From DAOUJW01 sp965218945 (GTDB lineage Bacteria; Chloroflexota; Dehalococcoidia; Lucifugimonadales; UBA2985), in the NCBI GenBank assembly GCA_965218945.1, contig OZ244718.1:2914001-2978000 (forward strand): 64,000 nucleotides of DNA, read 5' to 3'. Under the pieces are notes generated by a model. That model did not search any database. It was given only the letters and a program-made list of their open reading frames with translations, and was not told where the DNA came from. This document shows positions 8,730-17,194 of this stretch, piece by piece. The translations under genes were made by a program, and so were the position numbers. Position 1 is the stretch's first letter. The number at the start of each line of letters is the position of its first letter.

Positions 8730-8785
8730 AGCGCAATTTTTGCCTGAGCGAATGGATGCAGCCGAAACTATAGGATGAGGCCAAA

Positions 8786-9343
8786 ATGAGAATTCTCAAA
8801 CTTGCACTTTTCGGCACCATACTATTGGGGGTCAGTTGGGCGACCTCGTTCGCAGTGATGACACTGCTATTTAGCCCCGATGCCTCTGCGCAAACGGAGC
8901 CCTTTGCAGGGGGAGAGCGAGCCTATTGGAACGTCTCTTCAGTAGAAGAGGCGAAGCAGATCGCGGGATTTGATATTGCGGCACCCACCTATCTTCCTGA
9001 CGGATTTGTACCCGGTCCGAAGATCTTAGTCAACGAAGCTCCGCACGATAAGCAAAAGCGGATCGTTGAACGTGGTTGGAAATCCTCGGAACATCCGGGG
9101 GTGAGCATCTATCTACTGCAACGCCCTGATCCCTTCTCCATCGGCGGTGGTCAACCGGCCACAATCAACGGAATTCCAGGACAGAGAAAGCTCCTGCCGG
9201 CTCATCCCCCCTTCAGACCATACCCTGTGTTGTCGTTCTCGTGGCGCGAAGGTGAATTCACGTACCTCCTCAGTGGTAGCATGGGCGGGTCGTTGACGGA
9301 AGAGGCCATCCAGCAGGTCGCCGCTTCCATTAGCCAATCTTAA
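8786..9343 (+). CDS. Exported protein with DUF4367-like domain
   Basis: 185 residues. An N-terminal hydrophobic segment (about 4-28, ending FSPDASAQ) acts as signal peptide or anchor. The mature part starts with SSVEEAKQIAGFDIAAPTYLPDGF, the typical opening of DUF4367-like domains found in Gram-positive and Chloroflexi envelope or anti-sigma-associated proteins. It closes with the usual LTEEAIQQVAASI helix. RBS AGGATGAGG before the ATG. The next gene starts 12 bases after the stop and ends in a similar helix, so the pair is probably an operon. Role unknown; sensing of envelope conditions is only inferred. Confidence 0.7.
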   Translation: MRILKLALFGTILLGVSWATSFAVMTLLFSPDASAQTEPFAGGERAYWNVSSVEEAKQIAGFDIAAPTYLPDGFVPGPKILVNEAPHDKQKRIVERGWKSSEHPGVSIYLLQRPDPFSIGGGQPATINGIPGQRKLLPAHPPFRPYPVLSFSWREGEFTYLLSGSMGGSLTEEAIQQVAASISQS

Positions 9344-9355
9344 AGTAACCTCGTC

Positions 9356-10030
9356 TTGATCAGGCGTGCAAGATACATTTTGCTCTTGGCCATCGTGTCA
9401 GCTATAGGCGCCGCAGGTTGGGCAGTTTGGCAACACCGCCTTCCGGAGTCTCCAGACACCAGCTTTCAGGATAGCTTAAGGGCGCCACAGTATGTCCCCG
9501 ACTATCTTAGCCTCCATTCATTTGTGGTCCCCTCTCATGGCGATGTGGTTAGAGGTCACCAGTTACCATACCTCACAATAAGTTGGACAGAGAACAGGAA
9601 GGCGAGTAATGTGCAACAGGACATCGTGATGAAGTTCTCCCTAGTAGATCGCGAACTGAATGTGGATTTAGGAAGTAGCGCAAGTACCCCGGTCAGAGTG
9701 GACGACGTTCATGGCCAGTTGTCTCGCCTCGGATCCGACGACTTCACTCGCCCAGTCGACAGTGACGTCTACCAGGCTCTGCATAGGAACTGGTACTATG
9801 ACCGCACAGTTTATCTTGGACTGCTTTCCTCCCCAGAGAGGCAAATTTCTCCCAAGCGTCCAGTCATCGTATTGCAGTGGAACAGAGATGGTAAACATTA
9901 CCTGTTGGTAGCCCAGGATAAAGAACCATTTACTGAGGAAGAGCTGTTAAAGGTAGCCAACAGCATGGTCGAATCGGAATTGGACTTATACTTCGATGCC
10001 TTCCGAGGCCCAAAGAAGTCGATCAACTAG
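9356..10030 (+). CDS. Membrane-anchored exported protein, weak DUF4367-like C-terminus
   Basis: 224 residues from a TTG start 12 bases after the previous stop. An N-terminal membrane helix (about 6-24, ILLLAIVSAIGAAGWAVW) is followed by a periplasmic or extracellular part. The end, GKHYLLVAQDKEPFTEEELLKVANSM, parallels the last part of the preceding gene (FTYLLSGSMGGSLTEEAIQQ), suggesting divergent paralogues. No catalytic motif seen. Probably co-transcribed with its neighbour. Confidence 0.6.
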   Translation: MIRRARYILLLAIVSAIGAAGWAVWQHRLPESPDTSFQDSLRAPQYVPDYLSLHSFVVPSHGDVVRGHQLPYLTISWTENRKASNVQQDIVMKFSLVDRELNVDLGSSASTPVRVDDVHGQLSRLGSDDFTRPVDSDVYQALHRNWYYDRTVYLGLLSSPERQISPKRPVIVLQWNRDGKHYLLVAQDKEPFTEEELLKVANSMVESELDLYFDAFRGPKKSIN

Positions 10031-10097
10031 GGATTCTTTGCAGGAAGTGGCCCGTCATGCTAGAAGACAACTCTTGAAGTTACCAGAGCTTCAAGCG

Positions 10098-10237
10098 TGC
10101 GACCACCCGGCGCTCAGGTACGCCCACACAGCATCCTTCGGCGCTATGTACGAGTTGTGGGTCTTGCACGTTAGGATGTAACCACGGTAGCCATGCATTG
10201 CTTTGGATTCTTCGTCGCATTGCTCCTCAGAATGAGA
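10098..10237. repeat. Degenerate copy of the ~188-bp repeat found at 36 kb
   Basis: The order of sub-motifs (CGACCACCCGGCGCTCAGGT, a GTGGGTCTTGCACGTTAGGA-like middle, TTTGGATTCTTCGTCGCATT, CTCCTCAGAATGA) reproduces the middle and right end of the tandem units at 36.06-36.93 kb, with many substitutions. It fills part of the 585-base gap before gyrB. A further inverted repeat, GCTCCCGTCTGCACGGGAGC, lies at about 10312-10331. Confidence 0.6.
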
Positions 10238-10383
10238 GCCGCGCGCACACTCGTCTTGCCCGTAGAGCTTGCCCCACACTTGATGCGGGGACGGGCATCC
10301 AGGGGGAATAGGCTCCCGTCTGCACGGGAGCGACATTGAGAGGTAATCAACGCACCAGAGAGCGCCCGCTTCTTTGACTCAGA

Positions 10384-10412
10384 TTGGCAATTCGTGTTAC
10401 AATTATATTACT
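10384..10412 (+). promoter_or_regulatory. Possible gyrB promoter
   Basis: TTGGCA at 10384 is followed after 17 bases by ATTACT, with an alternative TATATT two bases upstream, inside the only AT-rich patch of the gap. It lies about 200 bases before the gyrB start. Weak match; other promoters nearer the gene are possible. Confidence 0.35.
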
Positions 10413-10615
10413 CAACAAGCACAAACCAACGATGTCTCCTAGGTGTCCGCCGTCGGAATTCGATATCGCGCTACGGAATCCCACCAGCTTCGCACGTCTG
10501 AATTGGCGTCACTCGCCTATGGCAGACTCACGGCGCTGGTGATTAAGCTGGCAGCATAGCTTTTGCTGTCCAGTCATACTGCTAGGGGATTGCCCTAGAT
10601 AGAGAGGACAATGAG

Positions 10616-12556
10616 ATGGTTGACACAGTTGATAGAAACCTTTCCCAAGAGTATACAGCCCAAGACATACAGGTGCTGGAGGGGATGGAGGCGGTGCGGC
10701 GTCGCCCCGGTATGTACATCGGAAGCACCGACCACAGGGGCCTTCACCATCTCATCTACGAGATTGTCGACAACGCAGTGGACGAGGCTATGGCCGGCTA
10801 CTGCGACAGCGTGACCATACACATTCACCCCGACGGCTCCGTGCAGGTGGAGGACAACGGTCGGGGTATCCCCGTCGACTTACATCCCACCACTGGCAAG
10901 TCGGCCGTCGAGACGGTGATGACCACCCTCCACGCCGGCGGCAAGTTCGGCGGCAAGGGCTACACGGTGTCCGGCGGACTCCACGGCGTGGGCGCTTCGG
11001 TTGTCAACGCCCTGTCGACCTGGCTGCGGATTGAGGTGCGGCGCGACGGCTACCTTTACGCCCAGGACTTCCAGCGCGGCCACGCAATTGGCCCCCTGGA
11101 GAGGGTAGAGGAGGCTCCGGGCAGCGGCACCACTGCCACCTTCCTGCCCGACGAGGAGATCTTTGGTCAACTGGAGTACAACTTCGACGACCTGAGCCAG
11201 CGATTCAAGGAGATGGCCTACCTGAACAGGGGTCTCAGGATTCACGTGGTGAGCCTCTGGCACAAGGAGCAGGGCTATTCCGAGTGGGAGAAGGAGTTCC
11301 ACTTCGAAGGCGGAATAGCCAGCTTCGTCACCCAGCTCAATCACGGTAAAGAGGTGCTGCAGACACCACCCATGTACGTTCTCAAGACCGTGGAGAGCAC
11401 CATGGTGGAGGCGGCCCTCCAGTACAACGCCGGCTTCTCGGAGCTCACCTACTCCTTCGCCAACTGCATCAACACTGCCGACGGCGGGTCCCATCTCACG
11501 GGTTTCCGCACAGCTTTGACACGCGCCCTCAACGACTTCGCCCGCAAGCAGAAGTTCCTCAAGGACGACCAGGCGAACTTCGCAGGGGAGGACGTGCGAG
11601 AGGGCCTGTCCGCCGTGCTCAGCGTAAAGCTGGTGGACCCTCAGTTCGAGGGGCAGACCAAGTCCAAGCTGGGCAACCCGGAGGTTAAGGGCTACGTGGA
11701 GACGGTGGTGGTGGAGGCCCTCACATACTACATGGAGGAGCATCCGCAGGAAGCCAGGCGCATCATCGACAAGTGCCTCACCGCCCAGAAAGCCCGAGAG
11801 GCAGCACGGAGGGCCCGGGACATGGTGCTCAGGAAGAACGCCCTGGACGGTGGCTCCCTGCCCGGCAAGCTGGCCGACTGCTCCGAAAAGGACCCCGCGC
11901 TTTCTGAGCTGTACCTGGTGGAGGGAGAGTCCGCCGGAGGCTCAGCCAAGGCCGGCCGTGACCGCCGCTTCCAGGCAATCCTGCCTCTGCGCGGCAAGAT
12001 ACTCAACGTGGAGAAGGCGCGCATCGACAAGATGCTGGGCCACGAGGAGATCCGCACTATCATCACGGCCGTCGGAGCGAACCTGGGGGACGACTTCAAT
12101 GCGGAAAAGCTGCGGTACCACAAGGTCATCATCATGACCGACGCCGACGTCGACGGCTCTCACATCCGCACCCTGCTGCTCACCTTCTTCTATCGCAACA
12201 TGCTGCCCCTGATAGACGTGGGATGCCTGTACATTGCCCAGCCTCCGCTCTACAAGATACAGGCGGGGAGGGACGCCCGCTACGCCTACATGGAGGCGGA
12301 GAAGGAAGGCATTCTCAAGAAGATGGAAGGGAAGCGGGGCCTGTCCATACAACGCTACAAGGGTCTGGGCGAGATGAACCCGGACCAGCTGTGGGACACG
12401 ACAATGAACCCGGAGACGCGTACCCTCCTCCGTGTGACCGCGGATGACGCGGAGAGCGCAGACCGCGTCTTCTCCGACCTCATGGGAGAGGAAGTGGCGC
12501 CGCGCAAGGCTTTCATCCAGGCCCACGCCACCAGCGTCCGCAACCTGGACGTGTAG
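10616..12556 (+). CDS. gyrB: DNA gyrase subunit B
   Basis: ATPase subunit of type II topoisomerase; with GyrA it introduces negative supercoils. Domains in order: GHKL ATPase (EIVDNAVDEAMAGY near 50, DNGRGIPVD near 80, TLHAGGKFGGKGYTVSGGLHG near 105), transducer domain, and TOPRIM domain (LVEGESAGGSAKAGRDR near 430, DADVDGSHIRTLLLTF near 505) ending in QRYKGLGEMNPDQLWDTTM. Length 646 fits the short form without the proteobacterial insertion. ParE is the main alternative, but the C-terminal signature and a single copy favour GyrB; gyrA is not in the window. Preceded by a long intergenic region with repeats, followed by another. Confidence 0.96.
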   Translation: MVDTVDRNLSQEYTAQDIQVLEGMEAVRRRPGMYIGSTDHRGLHHLIYEIVDNAVDEAMAGYCDSVTIHIHPDGSVQVEDNGRGIPVDLHPTTGKSAVETVMTTLHAGGKFGGKGYTVSGGLHGVGASVVNALSTWLRIEVRRDGYLYAQDFQRGHAIGPLERVEEAPGSGTTATFLPDEEIFGQLEYNFDDLSQRFKEMAYLNRGLRIHVVSLWHKEQGYSEWEKEFHFEGGIASFVTQLNHGKEVLQTPPMYVLKTVESTMVEAALQYNAGFSELTYSFANCINTADGGSHLTGFRTALTRALNDFARKQKFLKDDQANFAGEDVREGLSAVLSVKLVDPQFEGQTKSKLGNPEVKGYVETVVVEALTYYMEEHPQEARRIIDKCLTAQKAREAARRARDMVLRKNALDGGSLPGKLADCSEKDPALSELYLVEGESAGGSAKAGRDRRFQAILPLRGKILNVEKARIDKMLGHEEIRTIITAVGANLGDDFNAEKLRYHKVIIMTDADVDGSHIRTLLLTFFYRNMLPLIDVGCLYIAQPPLYKIQAGRDARYAYMEAEKEGILKKMEGKRGLSIQRYKGLGEMNPDQLWDTTMNPETRTLLRVTADDAESADRVFSDLMGEEVAPRKAFIQAHATSVRNLDV

Positions 12557-13220
12557 GGGAGCGTAGACTGCAACAGCCCGCGCCGGGATTGGGGCCGCTG
12601 CCTGAGCCGACGACGCTCCTTACTGCTCATGGCCTGCCCCCGTATCAAGGGCAGGGCAAGCTCCGCACTTTACGCGTGGTGAGGCTATCGAGCCATATAC
12701 ATTTCCCGTAAATCGTGGTAAGCTTGGCTTCAGTGGTTGATGTACTCACCTTGCACCCGGTTCTCTAAAGTGTCCTATGTGCCCCGCTTCCCGACTCCGA
12801 ATAGAGTCCAAAAAGTGCCCACTGGACCCTCTAAGTGCGTCCTCTGTATCGGTGACTAGGCCTCCGCCAACTACCTGGAGAAAGGAGTTAACCGATGCGT
12901 TACAAGGGCAAGGCTATTTCATGACGAGACTGCGGGCAGTATTTACATTCACCATCTAGCCCAATTGCCGTAAATCGGGCTGGTCGGACACGGCGCAATG
13001 CCCGCGTTGATGGCTACGACCAAAGCGCTCGTTAAACGTACCCCGTGGCGACTGTCCGGTCTACTGGAGATACTCCTTAAGCCAACATCGGACGTCCGCA
13101 AGGTCACGCCGGCAGAGTGCTGAGGATTATGGTGAAGGCGGTAAATGATTGCCCCTCTACCGAAGCGCAGACAGTCGCCTACTGTCAAACAGATCAAGCA
13201 ATACAGGAAAGGAAAAGAAC
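12557..13220 (+). other. Gene-poor gap with degenerate repeats and a long leader before the RRM gene
   Basis: About 660 bases without a convincing gene. It holds a degenerate copy of the GAGC-palindrome family near 12660-12700 (GTGGTGAGGCTATCGAGCCA). At 12895-12924 a 9-codon frame (MRYKGKAIS) sits behind a good GGAGAAAGGAG site, a possible leader peptide or chance. The stretch before 13221 could form a long 5' leader for the RNA-binding protein; long leaders are common for cold-inducible RRM genes, but no cold-shock box was identified. Confidence 0.4.
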
Positions 13221-13595
13221 TTGAGGATCTATATAGGTAACTTTGGGTTTGACACGAGTGAACAGGAAGTGCGGCAGGCTTTTGAGGCGCACGGGCAGGT
13301 ACAGGAAGTTTCAATGATGAAGGACCGCGATACGGGTCGCTCAAAGGGATTCGCCTTCGTCGAAATGCCCACCCAAACGGAAGCTCTGGCTGCAATCAAT
13401 TCGCTCAACGGCACGGACTTCGGCGGACGCCCTGCAACGGTTAACGAGGCGCGGCCTCGACCGGAGAGGAGTTCGAGTGGCGGCGGCGGGTTTGGTGGGA
13501 ACCGCGGTGGCGGCGGTGGCGGTGGCGGCGGGTTTGGTGGGAACCGTGGCGGCGGTGGTGGCGGTGGCGGTGGTGGCGGTGGCCGTCGCTGGTAA
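13221..13595 (+). CDS. Glycine-rich RRM RNA-binding protein
   Basis: Single-RRM protein of the bacterial/cyanobacterial Rbp type, binding single-stranded RNA, often cold-induced. RNP2 is RIYIGNFGF at residues 2-10 and RNP1 is KGFAFVEM near 42-49. A C-terminal tail from about residue 82 is almost pure Gly with FGGNRGGGGGG repeats, ending GGRRW. The TTG at 13221 is chosen because AGGAAAGGAAAAG lies just upstream and the RRM begins immediately after; an upstream GTG/ATG would add 24 unrelated residues. 124 aa. A strong hairpin follows 20 bases after the stop. Confidence 0.88.
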   Translation: MRIYIGNFGFDTSEQEVRQAFEAHGQVQEVSMMKDRDTGRSKGFAFVEMPTQTEALAAINSLNGTDFGGRPATVNEARPRPERSSSGGGGFGGNRGGGGGGGGGFGGNRGGGGGGGGGGGGRRW

Positions 13596-13615
13596 CAGCG
13601 TAATATGACGCCCGC

Positions 13616-13657
13616 CTGGTGGCCGGACCGCCGTACGCGAAGCGGTCCGGCTACCAG
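13616..13657 (+). terminator. Hairpin after the RRM gene
   Basis: Arms CTGGTGGCCGGACCGC (13616-13631) and GCGGTCCGGCTACCAG (13642-13657) pair over 16 bases with one mismatch, loop of 10. No U-run follows, so it may be a weak or factor-assisted terminator, an mRNA stabiliser, or a dispersed palindrome. Confidence 0.5.
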
Positions 13658-13725
13658 TGCCGCGTTGGTTCAATCCGTTTCACTGCCTCCGGCACGAGCC
13701 GAGGTTGAAAGGAAAGAATAGCCCA

Positions 13726-15096
13726 ATGGTTGTTACCAAGGGTTTCCCAGAGACCGACGACGACGAGGTAAAGAGTGCGCCGGCCACCCTGTCAGCCGAG
13801 GCCCAGGAGGATACCCAGGCAATAGATGACCCGGTGCGCATGTACTTGCGCGAAATTGGCAGGGTATCTCTGCTAACCGCGAAGGAAGAACAGGTCCTCG
13901 CTCAGGCCCTGGAATGTGGAGAATACCTGGAACACCTGGAGCAGGAGCTTGATCTTCAACAGGACGCCCCTCACAAGGCCTGTGACATCATACTCCGTAT
14001 GCTTACCGAGTGTTCCAGACTGGAGTCGGTGGCCGACGCAGTAGCCAGGGTGAACGAGCTGCCGTGCCCAATATCCCTGAACGAGATCATCTTCAACCAA
14101 AAGTTCAGCACAGCTGTGAGTTCACACTTCGATCCCGACGCAATGGATGCTCTGGCAATCAGCGCCGGCAAGACCCCGACAGAAACCCGGGCGGCAGTAA
14201 CTTGTCTCTCACTGAACATCCGCATCCTGCCTCCTGAGGCGCTGGACGTTATTGGAGAGAGTTGCACCCTGGACCAGTTGGATGCCATCCTGGGTGAGGG
14301 CGCTCTGGGCAGGCAGCTTGCTCCGTACGAGTCCCTATTCAACATGCACTTGGACAGGGTAAAGGCCAGGAGCCAGGTGGCGCAGCAGCACCTTACTGAG
14401 GCCAACCTGCGACTGGTAGTCAGTGTGGCCAACAAGTACAGGGGCCAGGGTATGGATATTCTGGACCTGATCCAGGAAGGCAACACCGGCCTAATGCGGG
14501 CCGTCAAGAAGTTTGACTACCGCAGAGGATACAAATTCTCCACATATGCCACGTGGTGGATACGTCAGGCCGTCACCCGCTCCATAGCAGACCAATCCAG
14601 GGTCATCCGGATGCCTGTTCACATGGTGGAAATCGTAAAGAAACTAGCCCACACCACTCGTACTCTGACACAAGAGTACGGAAGGGAACCCACGGATGAG
14701 GAGCTTGGCTTGGCGATGGACCTCTCTGAGCACAGAGTTCAGGAAATTCGCAAGCTGTCCCAGTCGACAATTTCCCTGGAAACACCTGTTGGCGATGAGG
14801 GTGACTCCCGTCTTGGAGACTTTATCGAAGACCGGGATTCCATGACGACGGCGGATGCAGCAAGCCACCAGCTCCTCAAAGAAGAGTTGGCCCACGTTCT
14901 TGGCGAATTGAATGAACGGGAACAGCGCGTGCTAAGACTCAGGTTTGGACTGGATGATGGACGCGACCGCACCTTGGAAGAGGTAGGGCGCGAATTCGGT
15001 GTGACACGGGAGAGGATACGTCAGATAGAGGCAAAAGCTCTGCGTAAACTCCGACACCCCAAGCACCATATGAAGCTGCGGGAGTTCCTGCAGTAG
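13726..15096 (+). CDS. rpoD: RNA polymerase primary sigma factor (sigma-70 family)
   Basis: Directs RNA polymerase to housekeeping promoters. Region 1.2 is DDPVRMYLREIGRVSLLT near residue 33. Region 2 has EANLRLVVSVANKYRGQGMD and the -10-recognition helix KFSTYATWWIRQAVTRSIAD. Region 3 starts at RVIRMPVHMVE. Region 4 ends with the helix-turn-helix GVTRERIRQIEAKALRKLR. The ATG at 13726 follows GAAAGGAAAG; upstream in-frame residues are encoded by the preceding hairpin region and look non-coding. 456 aa, a usual size for a SigA/RpoD with a moderately short N-terminus. The -35/-10 hexamers seen elsewhere in this window (TTGACA/TATAAT types) fit this factor. Confidence 0.95.
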   Translation: MVVTKGFPETDDDEVKSAPATLSAEAQEDTQAIDDPVRMYLREIGRVSLLTAKEEQVLAQALECGEYLEHLEQELDLQQDAPHKACDIILRMLTECSRLESVADAVARVNELPCPISLNEIIFNQKFSTAVSSHFDPDAMDALAISAGKTPTETRAAVTCLSLNIRILPPEALDVIGESCTLDQLDAILGEGALGRQLAPYESLFNMHLDRVKARSQVAQQHLTEANLRLVVSVANKYRGQGMDILDLIQEGNTGLMRAVKKFDYRRGYKFSTYATWWIRQAVTRSIADQSRVIRMPVHMVEIVKKLAHTTRTLTQEYGREPTDEELGLAMDLSEHRVQEIRKLSQSTISLETPVGDEGDSRLGDFIEDRDSMTTADAASHQLLKEELAHVLGELNEREQRVLRLRFGLDDGRDRTLEEVGREFGVTRERIRQIEAKALRKLRHPKHHMKLREFLQ

Positions 15097-15114
15097 GCCG
15101 GATGTAATCCAAGA

Positions 15115-15157
15115 TGCAAAATCAAAGGCCCGGGTAACCCGGGCCTTTGATTTTGCA
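15115..15157. terminator. Bidirectional intrinsic terminator between rpoD and a convergent gene
   Basis: Perfect inverted repeat with 20-base arms (TGCAAAATCAAAGGCCCGGG and its complement) around a 3-base loop. An A-rich flank on one side and a T-rich flank on the other give a U-run in both directions. It lies 18 bases after rpoD and 17 bases after the end of the minus-strand gene at 15175, so it can stop both transcripts. Confidence 0.85.
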
Positions 15158-15174
15158 TTAGTTTAAAGTCAACT

Positions 15175-15561
15175 TCAGGCGCCCAACTGGGCTTCAAAAT
15201 CAGCGGCGAGTGCTTCCAGCTGCTCAAGGTCACCCTTATTGAACAGGGTCTTCTTGCTACCCACGCAGGAAGCTCGGCCCGCTTCAGTCAGAGAGTACGT
15301 CCCTGGTTCGTGGTCCAGCCACTTCTTGGTAACCAGCTTTTCCAGCCCTTTTCCCAGGACAGCAGAGAAGTCGGCTTCGCCCTGGGCCGCAACAAAGGGA
15401 CTCAAAAGAGAGTACGTCTGACCGAGTTCTTTGAAAATAGCCCCCAAGCGGTCGGTGTCATCTGTGAACGTGGTCTGCTTGAAGGTCGCCAATAGCCCCG
15501 ATAGAACTTCATCAGGGCTGTACTTCATAGAATTAGGACCGAAAGTCGAATTTTGAGTCAT
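15175..15561 (-). CDS. Uncharacterised protein, possibly winged-helix
   Basis: 128 residues from the ATG at 15561, which has AAGGGGGC upstream; an in-frame start 14 codons earlier is less likely. The middle part, LEKLVTKKWLDHEPGTYSLTEAGRASC, looks like the recognition helix and wing of a winged-helix domain. The N- and C-terminal parts are helical. No family recognised. It ends at a shared bidirectional terminator with rpoD, so it is a single-gene unit. Confidence 0.6.
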   Translation of the reverse strand: MTQNSTFGPNSMKYSPDEVLSGLLATFKQTTFTDDTDRLGAIFKELGQTYSLLSPFVAAQGEADFSAVLGKGLEKLVTKKWLDHEPGTYSLTEAGRASCVGSKKTLFNKGDLEQLEALAADFEAQLGA

Positions 15562-15845
15562 GGGATTTCTGCCCCCTTTCGATATTCGCAGTAACGAATC
15601 CAAAACTGGGGCTTCATCCCATTATCTAGATTTATGACTGTGTAAAAGAATAGTAGCCCAATGCTATCTAAGTGTCAATCATCGGGAGGACGGGAGTCGA
15701 CTCACGGACCCCGAAGTCACCGCCACAAGGATGTCGTCCATCCCCCGCTCGCTGACGAACTCCCAAAGGGACTCCCTGTCAGCGCCCCAACGGCCTCGCG
15801 AGGACTCAGGGTTATTATCCATCATACTTACAGCTCCTACCGCTA

Positions 15846-15873
15846 TAGTAAGCTTGTCAAACCATATGAGCGG
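15846..15873. repeat. Dispersed palindrome copy (AAACCATATGAGCGGG type)
   Basis: TATAGTAAGCTTGTCAAACC followed by ATATGAGC closely matches the right part of the repeat at 17128-17160. It forms the 3' end of the next gene: the last codons and stop of that gene are repeat-derived. Confidence 0.6.
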
Positions 15874-16969
15874 GCCGAGCTTGCCTCCTCAATGATTGAG
15901 CCACCGACTTGAAGCTTCCCCGCAATTCTTCCAAGGGAGGTGATGGTCTACCAATCAAGTGGCTCATCAACCAGTGTAACGGCCACTTGAGAAGTACCCC
16001 CTGACGGGCAAGATACACTCCCACCCCGTCAAGCCGGTGTTGGTCGCTATAATCCAGCAACACATACCCCAATAGCTGGTATAGCCAGTCACGGGTTATA
16101 CGCGGGTTGACCGTTGCCTTGATGTCGATCAAGCACGAACCGAGGATAATGTCGGCGTCTGCGCCGCCGATGTCTCGGCTTCCTTCAAACTTTGGGTTTA
16201 GTATTGCTGTATCGGGTAGCAGTTCTTTATGCTTTTCGTGGAACAGCCATGACATCTGACAGATATCATCTACCCACTGGACCTCAGCGATTGAAAGCAA
16301 CTCAGGTACACTCGTTTTGGGCCCATGCCAAAAGAGAGGAGACCCATCAGCTCTCCCGGAACGAGTCACATCCTCAAATAGCGCAAGCACATAGCAATAT
16401 CGGGCGAGATGCTCCTCATCGGTGCGCTTCAGCAACTTATTGGCAGGCGTGACCTCTGCCAGAAAATTATCCAGGTTGCTGAAGAAGCTCTCAATTACCT
16501 CTACAGAAAGCTTTTGGCTTGCCGGATTTCTCGTGGCGCGGAAGACAACCAGTGGATCAGGGTCTTTACATTTCTGAAGTCGCCCATCTCGTTCCCTGAC
16601 AAGGACTAGTTCACCATCCCCCACACTCATCAGTATCAGCCCTGTCTCTGTTGCTCCCGCCACCGTGTAGTCATAAGGCACACTTTCTTCAGCAATGTCC
16701 TCCCAAGTGCCAGGGTCATCACTTATCAGAGTTGCGCCGCGCCATGCCATCAATTCTCTGTAAGGAGTAAACGGAAAATAGTAACGCAGCCGATAGTCTA
16801 TGGCCGTACCTAAAGTTGCCCAAGGCATGTTTCCGTCTGGACGAATTGTTTCAGCGTCAGACAGCTTCTTGTTCTGTTCTCGGATAAATGAGCGCGTGTC
16901 TGGGAACTGTACGGAGAGAAATCGACTTATTGGACTATTGGGTTGGCGGAGATGAGACTTGAGAGACAT
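15857..16969 (-). CDS. Uncharacterised protein with a PD-(D/E)XK-like nuclease signature
   Basis: 370 residues, no known family recognised. Near residue 287 the sequence GGADADIILGSCLIDIKAT has the D...(D/E)xK layout (Asp, then I-D-I-K after a hydrophobic strand) that defines PD-(D/E)XK nuclease folds. A following helix-strand pattern, LYQLLGYVLLDYSDQHRLDGVGVYLAR, fits the core that comes after the catalytic Lys in many such enzymes. The N-terminal part is helical. It could be an orphan restriction- or repair-type nuclease. The extreme C-terminus (PAHMV) is encoded by a dispersed repeat, so the original stop may have been lost or replaced. It stands alone with no methylase beside it. Confidence 0.65.
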   Translation of the reverse strand: MSLKSHLRQPNSPISRFLSVQFPDTRSFIREQNKKLSDAETIRPDGNMPWATLGTAIDYRLRYYFPFTPYRELMAWRGATLISDDPGTWEDIAEESVPYDYTVAGATETGLILMSVGDGELVLVRERDGRLQKCKDPDPLVVFRATRNPASQKLSVEVIESFFSNLDNFLAEVTPANKLLKRTDEEHLARYCYVLALFEDVTRSGRADGSPLFWHGPKTSVPELLSIAEVQWVDDICQMSWLFHEKHKELLPDTAILNPKFEGSRDIGGADADIILGSCLIDIKATVNPRITRDWLYQLLGYVLLDYSDQHRLDGVGVYLARQGVLLKWPLHWLMSHLIGRPSPPLEELRGSFKSVAQSLRRQARPAHMV

Positions 16970-17044
16970 ATTAGCCCATTGCTTTCAAGAGAATGGCGGC
17001 TTCCTTAGTTTCGCTTACACCATAACTAGTTGCCCCCACTCGCA

Positions 17045-17160
17045 CCCTTCGCCATGCTCAGGGCGAGCGGTAAGAGATTAGGGACGGCCACTGGGGCCGC
17101 CCCTACGTATGGCACAACACCACTTACCGCTCATGGTGAGCCTGTCGAACCATATGAGCG
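17045..17160. repeat. Cluster of dispersed palindromic repeats
   Basis: Contains a CCTTCGCCATGCTCAGGGCG copy, a GGCCACTGGGGCCGCCCCTA palindrome, and the fullest copy of the GAGC repeat at 17128-17160: CGCTCATGGTGAGCCTGTCG then AACCATATGAGCG, whose outer parts are complementary. It lies in the 225-base gap between the thiolase gene and the PD-(D/E)XK-like gene, with no coding potential. Confidence 0.65.
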
Positions 17161-17194
17161 GGTGACATACCCGCAGGGTAAGCCAATCCAGCCC

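Noticed and set aside
13480..13595. Gly-rich stretch as a frame error or repeat expansion artefact
   Set aside because: The frame stays open, ends in GGRRW, and Gly-rich tails are usual for RRM proteins.
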